Assembly (NCBI RefSeq): GCF_001005215.1
Contig: NZ_LBNQ01000037.1
Location: forward strand, 1-64,000
Length of the DNA: 64,000 bases
Direction: 5' to 3'
DNA from: Lampropedia cohaerens
Lineage (GTDB): Bacteria; Pseudomonadota; Gammaproteobacteria; Burkholderiales; Burkholderiaceae_C
Each line of letters begins with the position of its first letter. The first letter of the stretch is position 1. Positions 14,101 through 21,936 of this stretch are shown here, one piece after another. Made by a program: the position numbers and the translations under genes. The notes beneath the pieces are model-generated. The model saw only the letters and a program-made list of their open reading frames with translations. It had not been told where the DNA came from and did not search any database.

Positions 14101-14293
14101 TTCCATCGGCACCGGCGTGGTCGGCGGCATGATCACGGGCACCGTGCTGGCGCTGGTGTTTGTACCCACGTTCTATGTGGTGGTGCGCAAGCTGTTTGGC
14201 TCGCGAACAAAATCGGAGCACGGCACCGGCGCTTACGATCCGGTCGACCCGAGCGTGCCTGCTTTGGACCAAGACAATGCAACCCGGGGATAA
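11114..14293 (+). CDS. RND efflux inner-membrane pump (AcrB/MexB, HAE1 family)
   Basis: Proton-driven multidrug pump of 1059 aa, normal for HAE1 transporters. The N-terminus MPKFFIDRPIFAWV is the family hallmark. The proton-relay aspartates are D407 and D408 in GIVVDDAII, and the matching lysine lies in IGLSAKNAIL in the C-terminal half. Twelve membrane segments and two large periplasmic loops can be followed. It starts 35 nt after the adaptor gene. Sequence style is closest to AcrB/MexB/BpeB drug pumps rather than heavy-metal pumps. Substrates are not predictable in detail. Confidence 0.95.
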   Translation: MPKFFIDRPIFAWVVSLFIIIIGLVSITQLPIAQYPPVAPPTISVSVTYPGASAEVLDETVLSVIEREMNGSPGLAYMEASSEANGRGQLSLSFEPGTDPDMAQVDVQNRLARATPRLPAAVTQQGIRVEKSSSNFLMFVTLVSSRDELTVYDLGDYVSRNVLPEIQRIDGVGQAQLFAAERAMRIWLDPQRMAGFDLSVAEVNAAIAAQNVQVSAGTIGALPSVDEQTMSATVVLRGQLTTPEQFEDIVLRANTDGSTVRLRDVARIELGSESYAFSSRFDGQPSTGIGVQLAPTGNALATATAVRERMEELAPYFPEGVSWAVPYDSSTFVKVSIKQVAKTLLEAVVLVFLVMFLFLQNWRYTVIPTIVVPIALLGTFGVLLAAGFSINVLTMFGMVLVIGIVVDDAIIVVENVERIMSEEGLPPRQAAYKAMKQIQGAIIGVTLVLIAVFVPLAFFAGSIGNIYRQFSVTMVVSIAFSAFLALSLTPALCGSLLKPVKAGHHHAGRGFFGWFNRSFTRTAKTYERGVSWALRRSVVMMAAYVAVAAAAAWIYMKLPTSFLPNEDQGFVVVNVQLPPGATQQRTLETVKRIEQVAHGIDEVQHVVSILGFSFTGQGQNAALMFLPLKDWSERHGPGQSAEEISARLMGGAADVRDGLVFALSPPPIPELGTGSGFDLRLQDRAAQGHAALLNARNQLLGMARQSPLLKDVRPDGLEDAPQLHLEIDRDKANAQGVDFAAIANTLSSSLGSAYINDFPNRGRLQRVIVQAEAAARMQPEDLLELNVVNNQGVSVPLSSFATTRWEVGAMQAVRYNGYPSMKITGEPAAGVSSGEAMAEMERLVAQLPSGFGYEWTGTSREEKLAGNTALILYAFSVLAVFLCLAALYESWSIPFAVILVVPLGVLGVVSAVFLRGLPQDVYFQIGLVTIIGLSAKNAILIIEFAKDLQAQGKSALEAALQAAHLRFRPILMTSLAFTFGVIPLFFASGASSASQRSIGTGVVGGMITGTVLALVFVPTFYVVVRKLFGSRTKSEHGTGAYDPVDPSVPALDQDNATRG

Positions 14294-14295
14294 GC

Positions 14296-15750
14296 ATGCC
14301 TGATTCCACCATGACGTTTTTCCTGGCTCGCAGCCTCACTGCGGCCGCTGCAGTGGCCGTGCTGGCAGGCTGCTCCCTGATGCCGACCTATGAGCAGCCG
14401 CCTTCACCGGTGGCTAGCGACTGGCCGCTGCACGGCCTCAGTGATGTCGACGCGCAAAATGCGCAGGGCGGCCAGGCGCTGCTGCAGTGGCAGCAGTTCG
14501 TGGCCGATCCCAATTTGCGCGAGTTGATTGCGCTGTCGCTGCAGAACAACCGTGACCTGCGCGCAGCCACCCTGGCCATTGAACAGGCGCGCGCGCAATA
14601 CAACCTTGCTGGCGCCGGGCCGTTCCCGACTATCAACGCAGGCGTAACCGGGCAACGCCAGAGCACAGGCGAAGACCAGCCCATCACCTCGATGTATCAG
14701 GGCGGACTGATGGTCAGCGCCTGGGAGATCGACCTATTTGGTCGCCTGGCCAGCCTCACCGAAGCCGCGCGTGCGCAATTCTTTTCCACGGCCTATGCCC
14801 GTGAAGCCGTGCAGACCAGCCTGGTTGCCGGTGTGGCCAGCGCCTGGCTGAACCTGCAGACGGCCGAAGCAATGCTGGCGCTGACCGAGCAGACACTGGC
14901 CACCCGTGAAGAGTCGCAGCGGCTGATGCAGTTGCGATTTGATAACGGCGTGGCCTCGGCGCTTGAGATGCGCCAGGTCGAAACCCTGACCGCAACGGCC
15001 CGCGCCACGCTGGCAGAGCAGCGGCGTCTGCGGGCGCAGGCGATCAATGCGCTGGAATTGCTGGTTGGACAGCCGATTGCGGAGCAACTGCTAGTCAAGA
15101 GTGATCTGCCGCTGGATGTGTTTGCCGATGTGCCCGCAGGACTACCCTCGGATCTTCTCATTCGCCGGCCCGATATTCAGCAGGCGGAATGGACGTTGCG
15201 CGCGGCCAACGCGAATATTGGTGCGGCACGTGCGGCGTTCTTCCCAAGCATTTCTTTGACTGCCAGCCTCGGTTCGGTCAGCTCCAGCCTTTCTGACCTG
15301 TTTTCCAGTGGCACTTTTGGCTGGTCACTTGCACCGCAGGCCATCCTGCCAATTTTTGATGCCGGTCGCAATCGTGCCCGTCTTGAAGGCGCGCAAGTGG
15401 AGCGCGACATCGCTGTGACGCGCTATGAGCAAGCGATTCAGACCGCATTCCGCGAGGTTTCCGATGCGCTGGCTGGCCGCGCTACCCTGGGCGAGCAGTT
15501 ACAGGCGCAGCAAGAACAAGTGCAGGCCGAGCAACAGCGCTATGAGCTGGCCAATATGCTCTACCGCAGCGGGGTTTCCAGTTTCCTGGACGCGCTGGAT
15601 GCACAACGCGCGCTTTTCAGTGCTCAGCAGGCTGTGCTGCAGACGCGCTCGGCGCTGCTGGCCAATCGCATCGAGCTGTACCGTGTGCTGGGAGGGGGCT
15701 GGTCGCCCGAGCAGGCCGAGACGGCTGCCATGCCTTCCACCAGTTCGTAG
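14296..15750 (+). CDS. RND efflux outer-membrane channel lipoprotein (OprM/NodT family)
   Basis: Outer-membrane factor of 484 aa completing the tripartite pump. The signal peptide ends in lipobox LAGC (Cys26). Two OEP repeats follow, each with long alpha-helical segments typical of the TolC tunnel (for example AATLAIEQARAQYNLAGAGPFPTI and DLLIRRPDIQQAEW). A GGGGA Shine-Dalgarno precedes the start and only 2 nt separate it from the pump gene. A second ATG at 14311 could also serve. It is the last gene of the operon; no clear terminator follows. Confidence 0.93.
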   Translation: MPDSTMTFFLARSLTAAAAVAVLAGCSLMPTYEQPPSPVASDWPLHGLSDVDAQNAQGGQALLQWQQFVADPNLRELIALSLQNNRDLRAATLAIEQARAQYNLAGAGPFPTINAGVTGQRQSTGEDQPITSMYQGGLMVSAWEIDLFGRLASLTEAARAQFFSTAYAREAVQTSLVAGVASAWLNLQTAEAMLALTEQTLATREESQRLMQLRFDNGVASALEMRQVETLTATARATLAEQRRLRAQAINALELLVGQPIAEQLLVKSDLPLDVFADVPAGLPSDLLIRRPDIQQAEWTLRAANANIGAARAAFFPSISLTASLGSVSSSLSDLFSSGTFGWSLAPQAILPIFDAGRNRARLEGAQVERDIAVTRYEQAIQTAFREVSDALAGRATLGEQLQAQQEQVQAEQQRYELANMLYRSGVSSFLDALDAQRALFSAQQAVLQTRSALLANRIELYRVLGGGWSPEQAETAAMPSTSS

Positions 15751-16125
15751 CAGGAGCGGGAGGAAGTGCTGCCAGGCGTGTCCTGACGCGTGTCGTGTAC
15801 CTTGCGCAGTTGTGGCGTCGGCGCCCGGCAGCATTGCCCACTGCATGATTGCCGAACTGCGCAACGCATGAAGAGATTGTGAGCAGATTCTGAGGGATGG
15901 CACCTGCAGCGCTTGCGCGGGGCATGCTGCATGGCTTGCTGTGCGCGCCTTGTGTTGGTCGGCAGAGGGCGCGATGCGTGCTATCCAGCGGCTATTTCTG
16001 CGGTCCTGCGCGTTTGCGCAGGGCCGCTCATCGTTCTGGGCCTCGGTTAGGAGTGTGCAGACGGGTTCTGTCAAAGGTTGTTTGATTATTTCTTTGGGAG
16101 AGACAATTTGTCGCGTGGATGCGGA
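15751..16125. other. gene-free gap after the RND operon
   Basis: About 375 nt with only short frames whose products look like translated GC-rich non-coding sequence. I see no terminator hairpin with a T-tract, no tRNA and no repeat here. Confidence 0.5.
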
Positions 16126-16153
16126 TTGTTCTTTTGATTGGCGTTTCTACAAT
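16126..16153 (+). promoter_or_regulatory. sigma70-type promoter of the dioxygenase-like gene
   Basis: TTGTTC (16126-16131), a 16-nt spacer, then TACAAT (16148-16153). The predicted transcription start near 16160 is downstream of an earlier in-frame ATG at 16119, which supports choosing the 16191 start for the gene. Confidence 0.5.
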
Positions 16154-16190
16154 GGCAGCAGGCCCGTATTGGGTGATGAGGAAATCTGCC

Positions 16191-17135
16191 ATGATGCAAC
16201 GTCGCCATTTGCTGGGTGCCCTGTCGGCGCTGGCCAGTCCCGGATTTGCCGCACCTCAGGTGCAGCCCCTGTCTGCTGCCACTCTGGCGCAGACCTTTGG
16301 TGGTCTCAGGCCGTCCACGCGCCAGCCCGTATTGTTCGTGGGGCATGGCAGTCCGCTGAACGTGCTGCCCGGCAATGTCTGGCACGATAGTTGGCGGCAG
16401 CTGGGCGCGCGTTTGCTCGCACAGGCAGAGCCTCCACAGCTGATTGTCAGCATCTCGGCCCATTGGCTTACGCGGGGGGGCTGGCAGGTCACGGGCATGG
16501 CCACGCCGCGCACCATCCATGACTTTGGGGGATTCCCCGACGCGCTGTATACCATGCAGTATCCGGCGCCAGGCCATCCAGCCGCCGCAGCTGCACTGGC
16601 TGACGCCTTGGGGCAGGGATTGCCCGAGGGCATCGGAATGGAAGTGGACACGCAAGACTGGGGGTTGGACCATGGCACCTGGTCGGTACTGCTGCCCATG
16701 TTTCCACAGGCTGCGATACCGGTGCTGCAGCTGAGCCTGGACTACGCCATGCCCTGGGCCGAGCACTATCGGTTTGGCCAGCAGTTGCGGCAGTGGCGCG
16801 ACCATGGTGTGCTGGTGCTGGGCAGCGGCAATATCGTCCACAACTTGCGCCGCATGCAGTATGAGGCGTCGCCGCATCAGGCCTACGACTGGGCCTTGGA
16901 ATTCGACGAGGCGGTGTACCAGCGCATCCAGCGTGGCGAATTGGCTGCCCTGGCGGAATTCTCGCCAGATGACCCGCTGGTGCGCCTGGCGCATCCCACG
17001 TACGACCACTATTTGCCGTTGCTCTACGCGGCAGCGGCCACGTATCCAGACGAGCCGGTGGAGGTCTTCAATCGCGGCTTCCAGCTCGCCTCCGTCTCGA
17101 TGCAGTCCGTTCTCTGGGGAGCCGCGTCTTCCTGA
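16191..17135 (+). CDS. Tat-exported extradiol ring-cleavage dioxygenase-like protein (DODA/YgiD family)
   Basis: Member of the LigB/4,5-DOPA-dioxygenase family, which use a bound metal to open aromatic ring diols; E. coli YgiD is the recalled relative. From 16191 the protein has 314 aa. Candidate metal and catalytic histidines are H52 (GHGSP), H91 (SAHW), H161 (DHGTW) and those in NIVHNL and the HPTYDHYLPL segment. The N-terminus MMQRRHLLGALSALASPGFA looks like a twin-arginine signal peptide, unlike the cytoplasmic E. coli protein. GATGAGGA upstream is a usable ribosome-binding site. The physiological substrate is unknown. Confidence 0.8.
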   Translation: MMQRRHLLGALSALASPGFAAPQVQPLSAATLAQTFGGLRPSTRQPVLFVGHGSPLNVLPGNVWHDSWRQLGARLLAQAEPPQLIVSISAHWLTRGGWQVTGMATPRTIHDFGGFPDALYTMQYPAPGHPAAAAALADALGQGLPEGIGMEVDTQDWGLDHGTWSVLLPMFPQAAIPVLQLSLDYAMPWAEHYRFGQQLRQWRDHGVLVLGSGNIVHNLRRMQYEASPHQAYDWALEFDEAVYQRIQRGELAALAEFSPDDPLVRLAHPTYDHYLPLLYAAAATYPDEPVEVFNRGFQLASVSMQSVLWGAASS

Positions 17136-17425
17136 AGCCGCGCGCCTGACTGTTCCGAGGGGATTGCGGTGCCGGCGGCAGCGTGCCGGTCAATGGCAAG
17201 GTGCAAGCGGACAATCGCGCGGCGGCGCCGCTGCCGGCCTGGCCTCGGCATGCGGGCCAGTCCCCGCGCGTTAATGCACGCTTGCGCAAATTGCCCCGGT
17301 GCGCAAGTGCCCTGCGATATTGCCATGCGAAAAGGTCTGTCAAGCCATTTCACCTATTGATATTTGCGGGGGCAAGGGCCAGAATACGCCGCTTTCGCAA
17401 TTACTCGTTTTCCCTAGTTTTGACC

Positions 17426-17956
17426 ATGTCGACAATCCAGGTTCGAGCCGCCACGCTTCGCGATGCCAAGGCCATCGCGCAAATTCACACCGCAGCCATG
17501 CAGGCCGCCTACAAGGGGCTGGTGCCGGACGAGCATCTGAAATCGATCAATCTGGAAAAGCGCATCGCTTACTGGCGTGAAGCCATCGAGTACTGCGAGC
17601 CGCAGGTCAAGGTCGCACTCGAGAACGACAAGATCGTCGGTTTCGTCGGTTTCGACCGCTCCCGTGATGAGAAGACCCGTCCCACTACTGGCGAGATCTG
17701 GGCCATCTACATCGCGCCGAGCCATTGGAACAAGGGCGTTGGTGCTGCACTGTGGCAGGCCGCACGGGAAGGACTGCACGAGGAAGGCTGCACCAACGTG
17801 ACGGCCTGGGTGCCGGTGCAGAACGAGCGTGCCCTCAAATTCCATGAAACAGCGGGCTTCGAGCGTGACACCTGCAGCGTCAAGACTGCTGTGATCGGCG
17901 GCATGAAGCTTGAGGAGATCCGCGTCAAGCGTTCGCTGACTACCGGACGAATCTGA
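17426..17956 (+). CDS. GNAT-family N-acetyltransferase
   Basis: A 176-aa acetyltransferase. The acetyl-CoA-binding motif A region is visible as AIYIAPSHWNKGVGAALWQAA (shown in parts: IYIAPSHWNKG and VGAALWQ), followed by NERALKFHETAGF, typical of RimI/YhhY-like enzymes. The start MSTIQVRAAT begins at the beta-strand where the fold normally starts; the frame stays open upstream but that part lacks family similarity and contains intergenic-like sequence. There is no obvious Shine-Dalgarno. Substrate unknown, and it appears to be a single-gene unit after a 290-nt gap. Confidence 0.8.
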   Translation: MSTIQVRAATLRDAKAIAQIHTAAMQAAYKGLVPDEHLKSINLEKRIAYWREAIEYCEPQVKVALENDKIVGFVGFDRSRDEKTRPTTGEIWAIYIAPSHWNKGVGAALWQAAREGLHEEGCTNVTAWVPVQNERALKFHETAGFERDTCSVKTAVIGGMKLEEIRVKRSLTTGRI

Positions 17957-18162
17957 TTGGTGCAGGGCCCACTGTCAATTGAATGGGTGCCGGGAGCGGC
18001 AGACCGTTGCAGAGGCCGCTCAGATGCGGCCTTTGTCATGTGGGCAGGCGCTGCGTCTGCCGTGGGAGTGCCGTGCGGTAGGGACGTGATGGATAATGGA
18101 CCGGGCGATGCGTCCGATGGTATCTGGCTATTTGCGTCCGATGCAAGAAGGAGAGATGTGCG

Positions 18163-18945
18163 GTGATGGTGACAAAAACTATGCAGGGCGGTGTGAGTAA
18201 AAAACTGCTCGTTGCAGTCGCGCTGGCTGTCACGGTGGCCGGGTGTCAGCTTAACGACGGCATCCTGAATGCCGGAGGCAAGGCGCTGGCGGCTGCCTTT
18301 CTGAGCGATCAGGATGTGGCTGCGCTGTCGCAGCAGGCCTGCGAGGCCGCCGACGCGGAGAACCGTGTTGCCGCCAGCGGCAGTCGCTACGCGCAGCGTC
18401 TGGCGCGACTGGTTCAGCCGTTCCCGCGGCAAATCAATGACCAGCCACTGAACTACAAGGTCTATGAGGGAGAGGAAGTCAACGCGTGGGCCATGGCCAA
18501 TGGCTGCGTGCGCGTCTACACCGCGCTGATGGACCTGATGAACGACGCAGAACTGCAAGGCGTTATCGGCCATGAAATCGGGCACGTTGCGCTGGGGCAC
18601 TCGGCCGCGCGGCTTCGCACCGCGTACATGACATCGGCAGCGCGCGAGGCCGTTGCTGCCAGCGGCAGCACGACAGCGGCGGTGTTGTCGCAATCGGTGG
18701 CGGGGGACCTGGCGGAGACCCTCATTCACGCGCAGTTCTCGCAGGCCAACGAGCTGGCTGCAGACGACTATTCAGTGAGCCTGCTGCAGCAGCTGGGCAT
18801 CGATCCGCGCGCGCTGGTGACGGGTTTCCAGAAACTCAGTGCGCTCAGCAGTGGCGGTGGTGCCATCGCCAATCTGGTCAGCAGCCATCCGCCTTCGGCG
18901 CGGCGCGCCGAGCATATCGAGCGGCGTCTTGCTGGCGGCCGATGA
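18163..18945 (+). CDS. M48-family metalloprotease lipoprotein (LoiP/YcaL-like)
   Basis: Zinc endopeptidase probably anchored to the outer membrane and acting on misfolded envelope proteins. The 260-aa product has a lipobox VAGC (Cys28), the zinc site HEIGH at 137-141 followed by ALGHSAAR, and the third ligand Glu197 in NELAADDYS. AAGGAG at 18148-18153 favours the GTG at 18163, with the adjacent ATG at 18166 almost equally good. Length matches E. coli LoiP and YcaL. A rhodanese gene follows after about 50 nt and may be cotranscribed. Confidence 0.88.
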   Translation: MMVTKTMQGGVSKKLLVAVALAVTVAGCQLNDGILNAGGKALAAAFLSDQDVAALSQQACEAADAENRVAASGSRYAQRLARLVQPFPRQINDQPLNYKVYEGEEVNAWAMANGCVRVYTALMDLMNDAELQGVIGHEIGHVALGHSAARLRTAYMTSAAREAVAASGSTTAAVLSQSVAGDLAETLIHAQFSQANELAADDYSVSLLQQLGIDPRALVTGFQKLSALSSGGGAIANLVSSHPPSARRAEHIERRLAGGR

Positions 18946-18994
18946 GCGGCTGCACCGACCGCCATATTCTTTTGCAACCAGGAGCTGTATTGCC

Positions 18995-19405
18995 GTGACT
19001 GATGAATCGCCATCCAAATACGCTGCGGACATCCTGCCCGAGCAGGCCTGGGAGTGGGTGCAGCGCGGTGAAGCGGTGCTGGTTGACGTGCGCAGCGATG
19101 CCGAGCGCGAGTGGGTCGGCGCGGTGCCGGGCGCACTGGCCGTGCCGCTGAAGCAGTGGCCGGGGATGGCCATGAATCCGGACTTCGACGCAACACTGCT
19201 TGCCCAGGTGCCGGTGGGAAGCAAGAAGCTGCTCATGCTCTGCCGCAGCGGCGTGCGCTCGATGGCTGCCGCAGAACGCGCCACGGCACTGGGCTACGAG
19301 GCCTACAACGTGCTGGAAGGCTTTGAAGGCCCACTCGATGAGAACGGGCACCGTGGCACATTGGGCGGCTGGCGCAAGCGCGGTTTGCCATGGGTACAGC
19401 GTTGA
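18995..19405 (+). CDS. single-domain rhodanese-like sulfurtransferase
   Basis: A 136-aa rhodanese domain. It carries the N-terminal VLVDVRSDAEREW motif and the active-site loop CRSGVRS with Cys83 as persulfide carrier, followed by AAERATALGYEAYNVLEGFEG in family style. I chose the GTG at 18995 because AGGAG lies at 18980-18984. The frame extends further upstream into the preceding protease gene, but those residues are not rhodanese-like. No signal peptide, so cytoplasmic. The sulfur acceptor is unknown. Confidence 0.85.
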   Translation: MTDESPSKYAADILPEQAWEWVQRGEAVLVDVRSDAEREWVGAVPGALAVPLKQWPGMAMNPDFDATLLAQVPVGSKKLLMLCRSGVRSMAAAERATALGYEAYNVLEGFEGPLDENGHRGTLGGWRKRGLPWVQR

Positions 19406-19617
19406 GGCGCTGTTGACGGGTGCCCCCAGAGGCCCCGGGCAGTCGGGCAATGCCGCTGCACCGGGCGTAGCCCAGCGGCCCGTGGGCGTTTAACCTGCCA
19501 GCGGCCTCGCTGCTGCGTGGCAATTCCTCGGCGAGCATCCTGCCCGGATGGGTGTTTGTGCCTTGCAGGCCATTCCCTGGAAATGCTAGCGGTGGGGCCT
19601 TGCTGTGTCGCAGCCGC

Positions 19618-19644
19618 AAAAAAAACGGCGCCACGAGGCGCCGT
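19618..19644 (-). terminator. intrinsic terminator of kbp
   Basis: Read on the minus strand: ACGGCGCC, 4-nt loop, GGCGCCGT and then eight T. The 8-bp stem spans 19625-19644 with the T-run at 19618-19625. It lies 35 nt beyond the kbp stop codon. Confidence 0.85.
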
Positions 19645-19678
19645 CCATGGTTGTTGGGTGGCACTGGACCCTATGACG

Positions 19679-20173
19679 TCAGAGGGGCGGGATGCGCAGC
19701 TTCTGGCCAGGATAGATCTTGTCCGGATCGCTGAGCATGGGCTTGTTGGCTTCGAAGATCACCATGTATTTGTTGGCATCGCCGTAGTATTTCTTCGCGA
19801 TGGCCGAGAGCGTGTCGCCTTTTTCGACGTCGTGATACTGCGCCTCGGGCTCCGGGTTGGTGACGGTCAGCTGGTTGTCCACCTCCGTGACGTTGGCCAC
19901 GTTGCCGGCGCTGAGGATGACCTTTTCCGCGTCCTGCTGCGTCGCCGCCGTACCCTTGACGGTGACCTTGCCGGTGTTGCCATCGAACGTGACATGCAGA
20001 TCCGTCACGTTGAGATTCTGGGCCTGGATGTATTTCGTGATGGCTTGCGCGGCGCTTGTGTCAAGCTGCGCCTGTGTGGCCGCACCGTTGGCATCAGCGG
20101 CGGGAGCCGCTGTAGCTTCCTTGCCTCCAAACAGTTTCTCCCCTGCGCTTTGGATGAACTTGAAAAGTCCCAC
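19679..20173 (-). CDS. kbp: potassium-binding protein Kbp (BON + LysM domains)
   Basis: Small cytoplasmic K+ sensor/binding protein, formerly YgaU in E. coli. The 164-aa product starts at GTG (20173) with a strong AGGAGG 8 nt upstream. It opens with GLFKFIQSAGEKLFGG, nearly as in E. coli, followed by an Ala-rich insert, a BON domain (about 40-105) and a LysM domain (about 113-163) ending EANKPMLSDPDKIYPGQ and KLRIPPL. The BON/LysM order and the end are those of Kbp. The reading frame continues upstream across coaX on the opposite strand, but that part is antisense and non-coding. Monocistronic, with its own terminator. Confidence 0.9.
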   Translation of the reverse strand: MGLFKFIQSAGEKLFGGKEATAAPAADANGAATQAQLDTSAAQAITKYIQAQNLNVTDLHVTFDGNTGKVTVKGTAATQQDAEKVILSAGNVANVTEVDNQLTVTNPEPEAQYHDVEKGDTLSAIAKKYYGDANKYMVIFEANKPMLSDPDKIYPGQKLRIPPL

Positions 20174-20320
20174 AGTCAACCTCCTGGATGAACGTGCCGC
20201 GCCGACATGGCGCAGCTTGTATACCCGGAGTGTAGCAACCTCGCAGGCCGAGCCCAGCTGGCTGGCGCGCATACCCGAGCGTATGATTTTGCCCTTGCGT
20301 CCCACAATGGTTCCATCGCG

Positions 20321-21103
20321 ATGACTTTTCTTGCTATCGACATAGGCAATACCCGATTGAAATGGGCGCTCTACAGCCAGGCCCGCAAGGGCGCTAAACT
20401 GCAGGCGCAGGGCGTGGAGTTTCTCGATCACATCGATCGCCTTTCGGAGAATCATTGGGCGGGTTTGCCCGCACCGTCGCTGATGCTGGGCTGTGCGGTG
20501 GCCGGCGATGCGGTGCGCCGCCGCGTCATTGAGCAGCTGGAGATCTGGGACATTGAGCCCCAGTGGGTGCATTCCAGCAAGCAGGCAGCGGGGGTGATCA
20601 ATGGCTACGACCATCCCGGTCGGCTGGGGGCCGATCGCTGGGTGGCGATGATTGGCGCGCGCAATCGCATGCTGGCCCGAGAAGCCGAACCGCGGCCGAT
20701 CATTCTCGTCATGGTCGGCACTGCCGTGACGGTGGAGGCCATTGATGCGCAGGGCCATTTTCTGGGCGGGCTGATCCTGCCTGGGCATGGCATCATGCTG
20801 CGGGCGCTGGAATCGGGAACGGCGGGCCTGCATGTGCCAACCGGCGAGGTCAAGCCGTTTCCGACAAATACCAGCGATGCCCTGACCAGCGGCGGTACCT
20901 ATGCCATTGCCGGGGCGGTCGAGCGCATGACGCAGCACCTGCAGCAACGCACCGGCCAGGCGCCAGCCTGCATCATGACTGGCGGTGCAGGCTGGAAGAT
21001 GGCGCCCAGCATGGTGCGGCCCTTCGAACTGGTGGAAAGTCTCATCTTCGAGGGATTGCTGGCGCTGGCCGAGGAGCGCGCCGACGCGGCCGTCGGCGCA
21101 TAG
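20321..21103 (+). CDS. coaX: type III pantothenate kinase
   Basis: Phosphorylates pantothenate in the first step of coenzyme A synthesis; in Bordetella the same protein is known as Bvg accessory factor (Baf). The 260-aa product shows the ASKHA-fold phosphate loop DIGNTRLKW at 7-15, [11 protein letters not shown], the [11 protein letters not shown] segment with the second Asp, and GGLILPG. It is usually next to birA; here birA is not adjacent and kbp is divergent. The ATG at 20321 lacks a clear Shine-Dalgarno, but the protein begins properly there. Confidence 0.93.
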   Translation: MTFLAIDIGNTRLKWALYSQARKGAKLQAQGVEFLDHIDRLSENHWAGLPAPSLMLGCAVAGDAVRRRVIEQLEIWDIEPQWVHSSKQAAGVINGYDHPGRLGADRWVAMIGARNRMLAREAEPRPIILVMVGTAVTVEAIDAQGHFLGGLILPGHGIMLRALESGTAGLHVPTGEVKPFPTNTSDALTSGGTYAIAGAVERMTQHLQQRTGQAPACIMTGGAGWKMAPSMVRPFELVESLIFEGLLALAEERADAAVGA

Positions 21104-21215
21104 CGGCGCAGGCCGGGATGCGGCGGCGCATTCGTTTCTGACAGACCCTGGCGGCGTAGAGCAATGGCCGGCAACAGGGCCTGTCCTGCGCTGTAGCTGA
21201 AGCGGGGGTGAGAAC

Positions 21216-21241
21216 GGGGCCTTGTAGGGTCAAGGCCCCTT
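21216..21241 (+). terminator. terminator-like hairpin after coaX
   Basis: GGGGCCTTG (21216-21224), a 6-nt loop, then CAAGGCCCC (21231-21239): a perfect 9-bp stem. Only two T follow, so efficiency is uncertain. A second copy of AAGGCCCCTT follows at 21246-21255. Confidence 0.5.
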
Positions 21242-21285
21242 GAAAAGGCCCCTTCGTTGCCGGAGCGAGGTCGGGCGCGGCTAGT

Positions 21286-21323
21286 GACTTTCCCTAGATG
21301 TGAGACAGGGTCAGGGAAAAGTC
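21286..21323. promoter_or_regulatory. inverted repeat upstream of tctB
   Basis: GACTTTCCCT (21286-21295) and AGGGAAAAGTC (21313-21323) are reverse complements apart from one extra A, separated by 17 nt. They lie about 90-120 nt before tctB, where an activator such as the TctD-type response regulator would bind. No regulator gene is adjacent, so the binding factor is inferred only. Confidence 0.35.
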
Positions 21324-21408
21324 AGGTTTATCTCCTTATGCTCACGTCAGGCGCGGGCCTGCCGAGCGCTGACACGGGTTTCCGGGAAGAACGAGAACTG
21401 GAGTTGGA

Positions 21409-21903
21409 ATGCTGATAAAGAGCCAAAAGGATTTTTTTGCCGGGTTGATGTTTGCGGTTGTAGGCGTGGCCTTTGCCGTGGGCGCTACGAACTACAGTAT
21501 CGGCACGGCGGCGCGCATGGGGCCGGGATACTTTCCGCTGCTGCTGGGGATTTTGCTGGCCGTGCTGGGGGGGCTGATCATGTTGACAGCCATTTTCCGC
21601 CGCAACCCGCGGGCCGACGGCGATCCTGTCGGGTCGTGGGCATGGCGACCACTGGTGCTGGTGCTGGGGGCGAACTTTGTGTTTGGCATCCTGCTGGTGG
21701 GGCTGCCAAGCCTGGGCATACCGTCGATGGGGTTGATGGTGGCGATTTTTGCGCTTACGGTCATTGCCAGTCTGGCCGGTCATGCCTTTTCTTGGCGCAG
21801 CGCCATCGTGCTGGCTATCGTGCTGTGCATCGGCAGTTATCTGGTCTTCATCAAGAGCCTGAATCTGGTGATTCCCGTCTGGCCCAGCTTTTTGGGTGGG
21901 TGA
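21409..21903 (+). CDS. tctB: tripartite tricarboxylate transporter small membrane subunit TctB
   Basis: A 164-aa protein with four hydrophobic segments, the layout of TctB, the small integral-membrane subunit of secondary carboxylate importers. The DFFAGLMFAVVGVAFA first helix, GTAARMGPGYFP loop and MLTAIFRR region are typical. GGAG lies 5 nt before the start. It is followed 33 nt later by tctA. The periplasmic binding protein gene tctC, usually first in the operon, is absent. Confidence 0.88.
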   Translation: MLIKSQKDFFAGLMFAVVGVAFAVGATNYSIGTAARMGPGYFPLLLGILLAVLGGLIMLTAIFRRNPRADGDPVGSWAWRPLVLVLGANFVFGILLVGLPSLGIPSMGLMVAIFALTVIASLAGHAFSWRSAIVLAIVLCIGSYLVFIKSLNLVIPVWPSFLGG

Positions 21904-21936
21904 TGGACATTCGGATCGTTTCTAGGAGCCATTGCC

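Noticed and set aside
20174..20947. Upstream extension of the kbp reading frame
   Set aside because: It runs antisense through coaX; the strong AGGAGG and the Kbp N-terminus fix the start at 20173.
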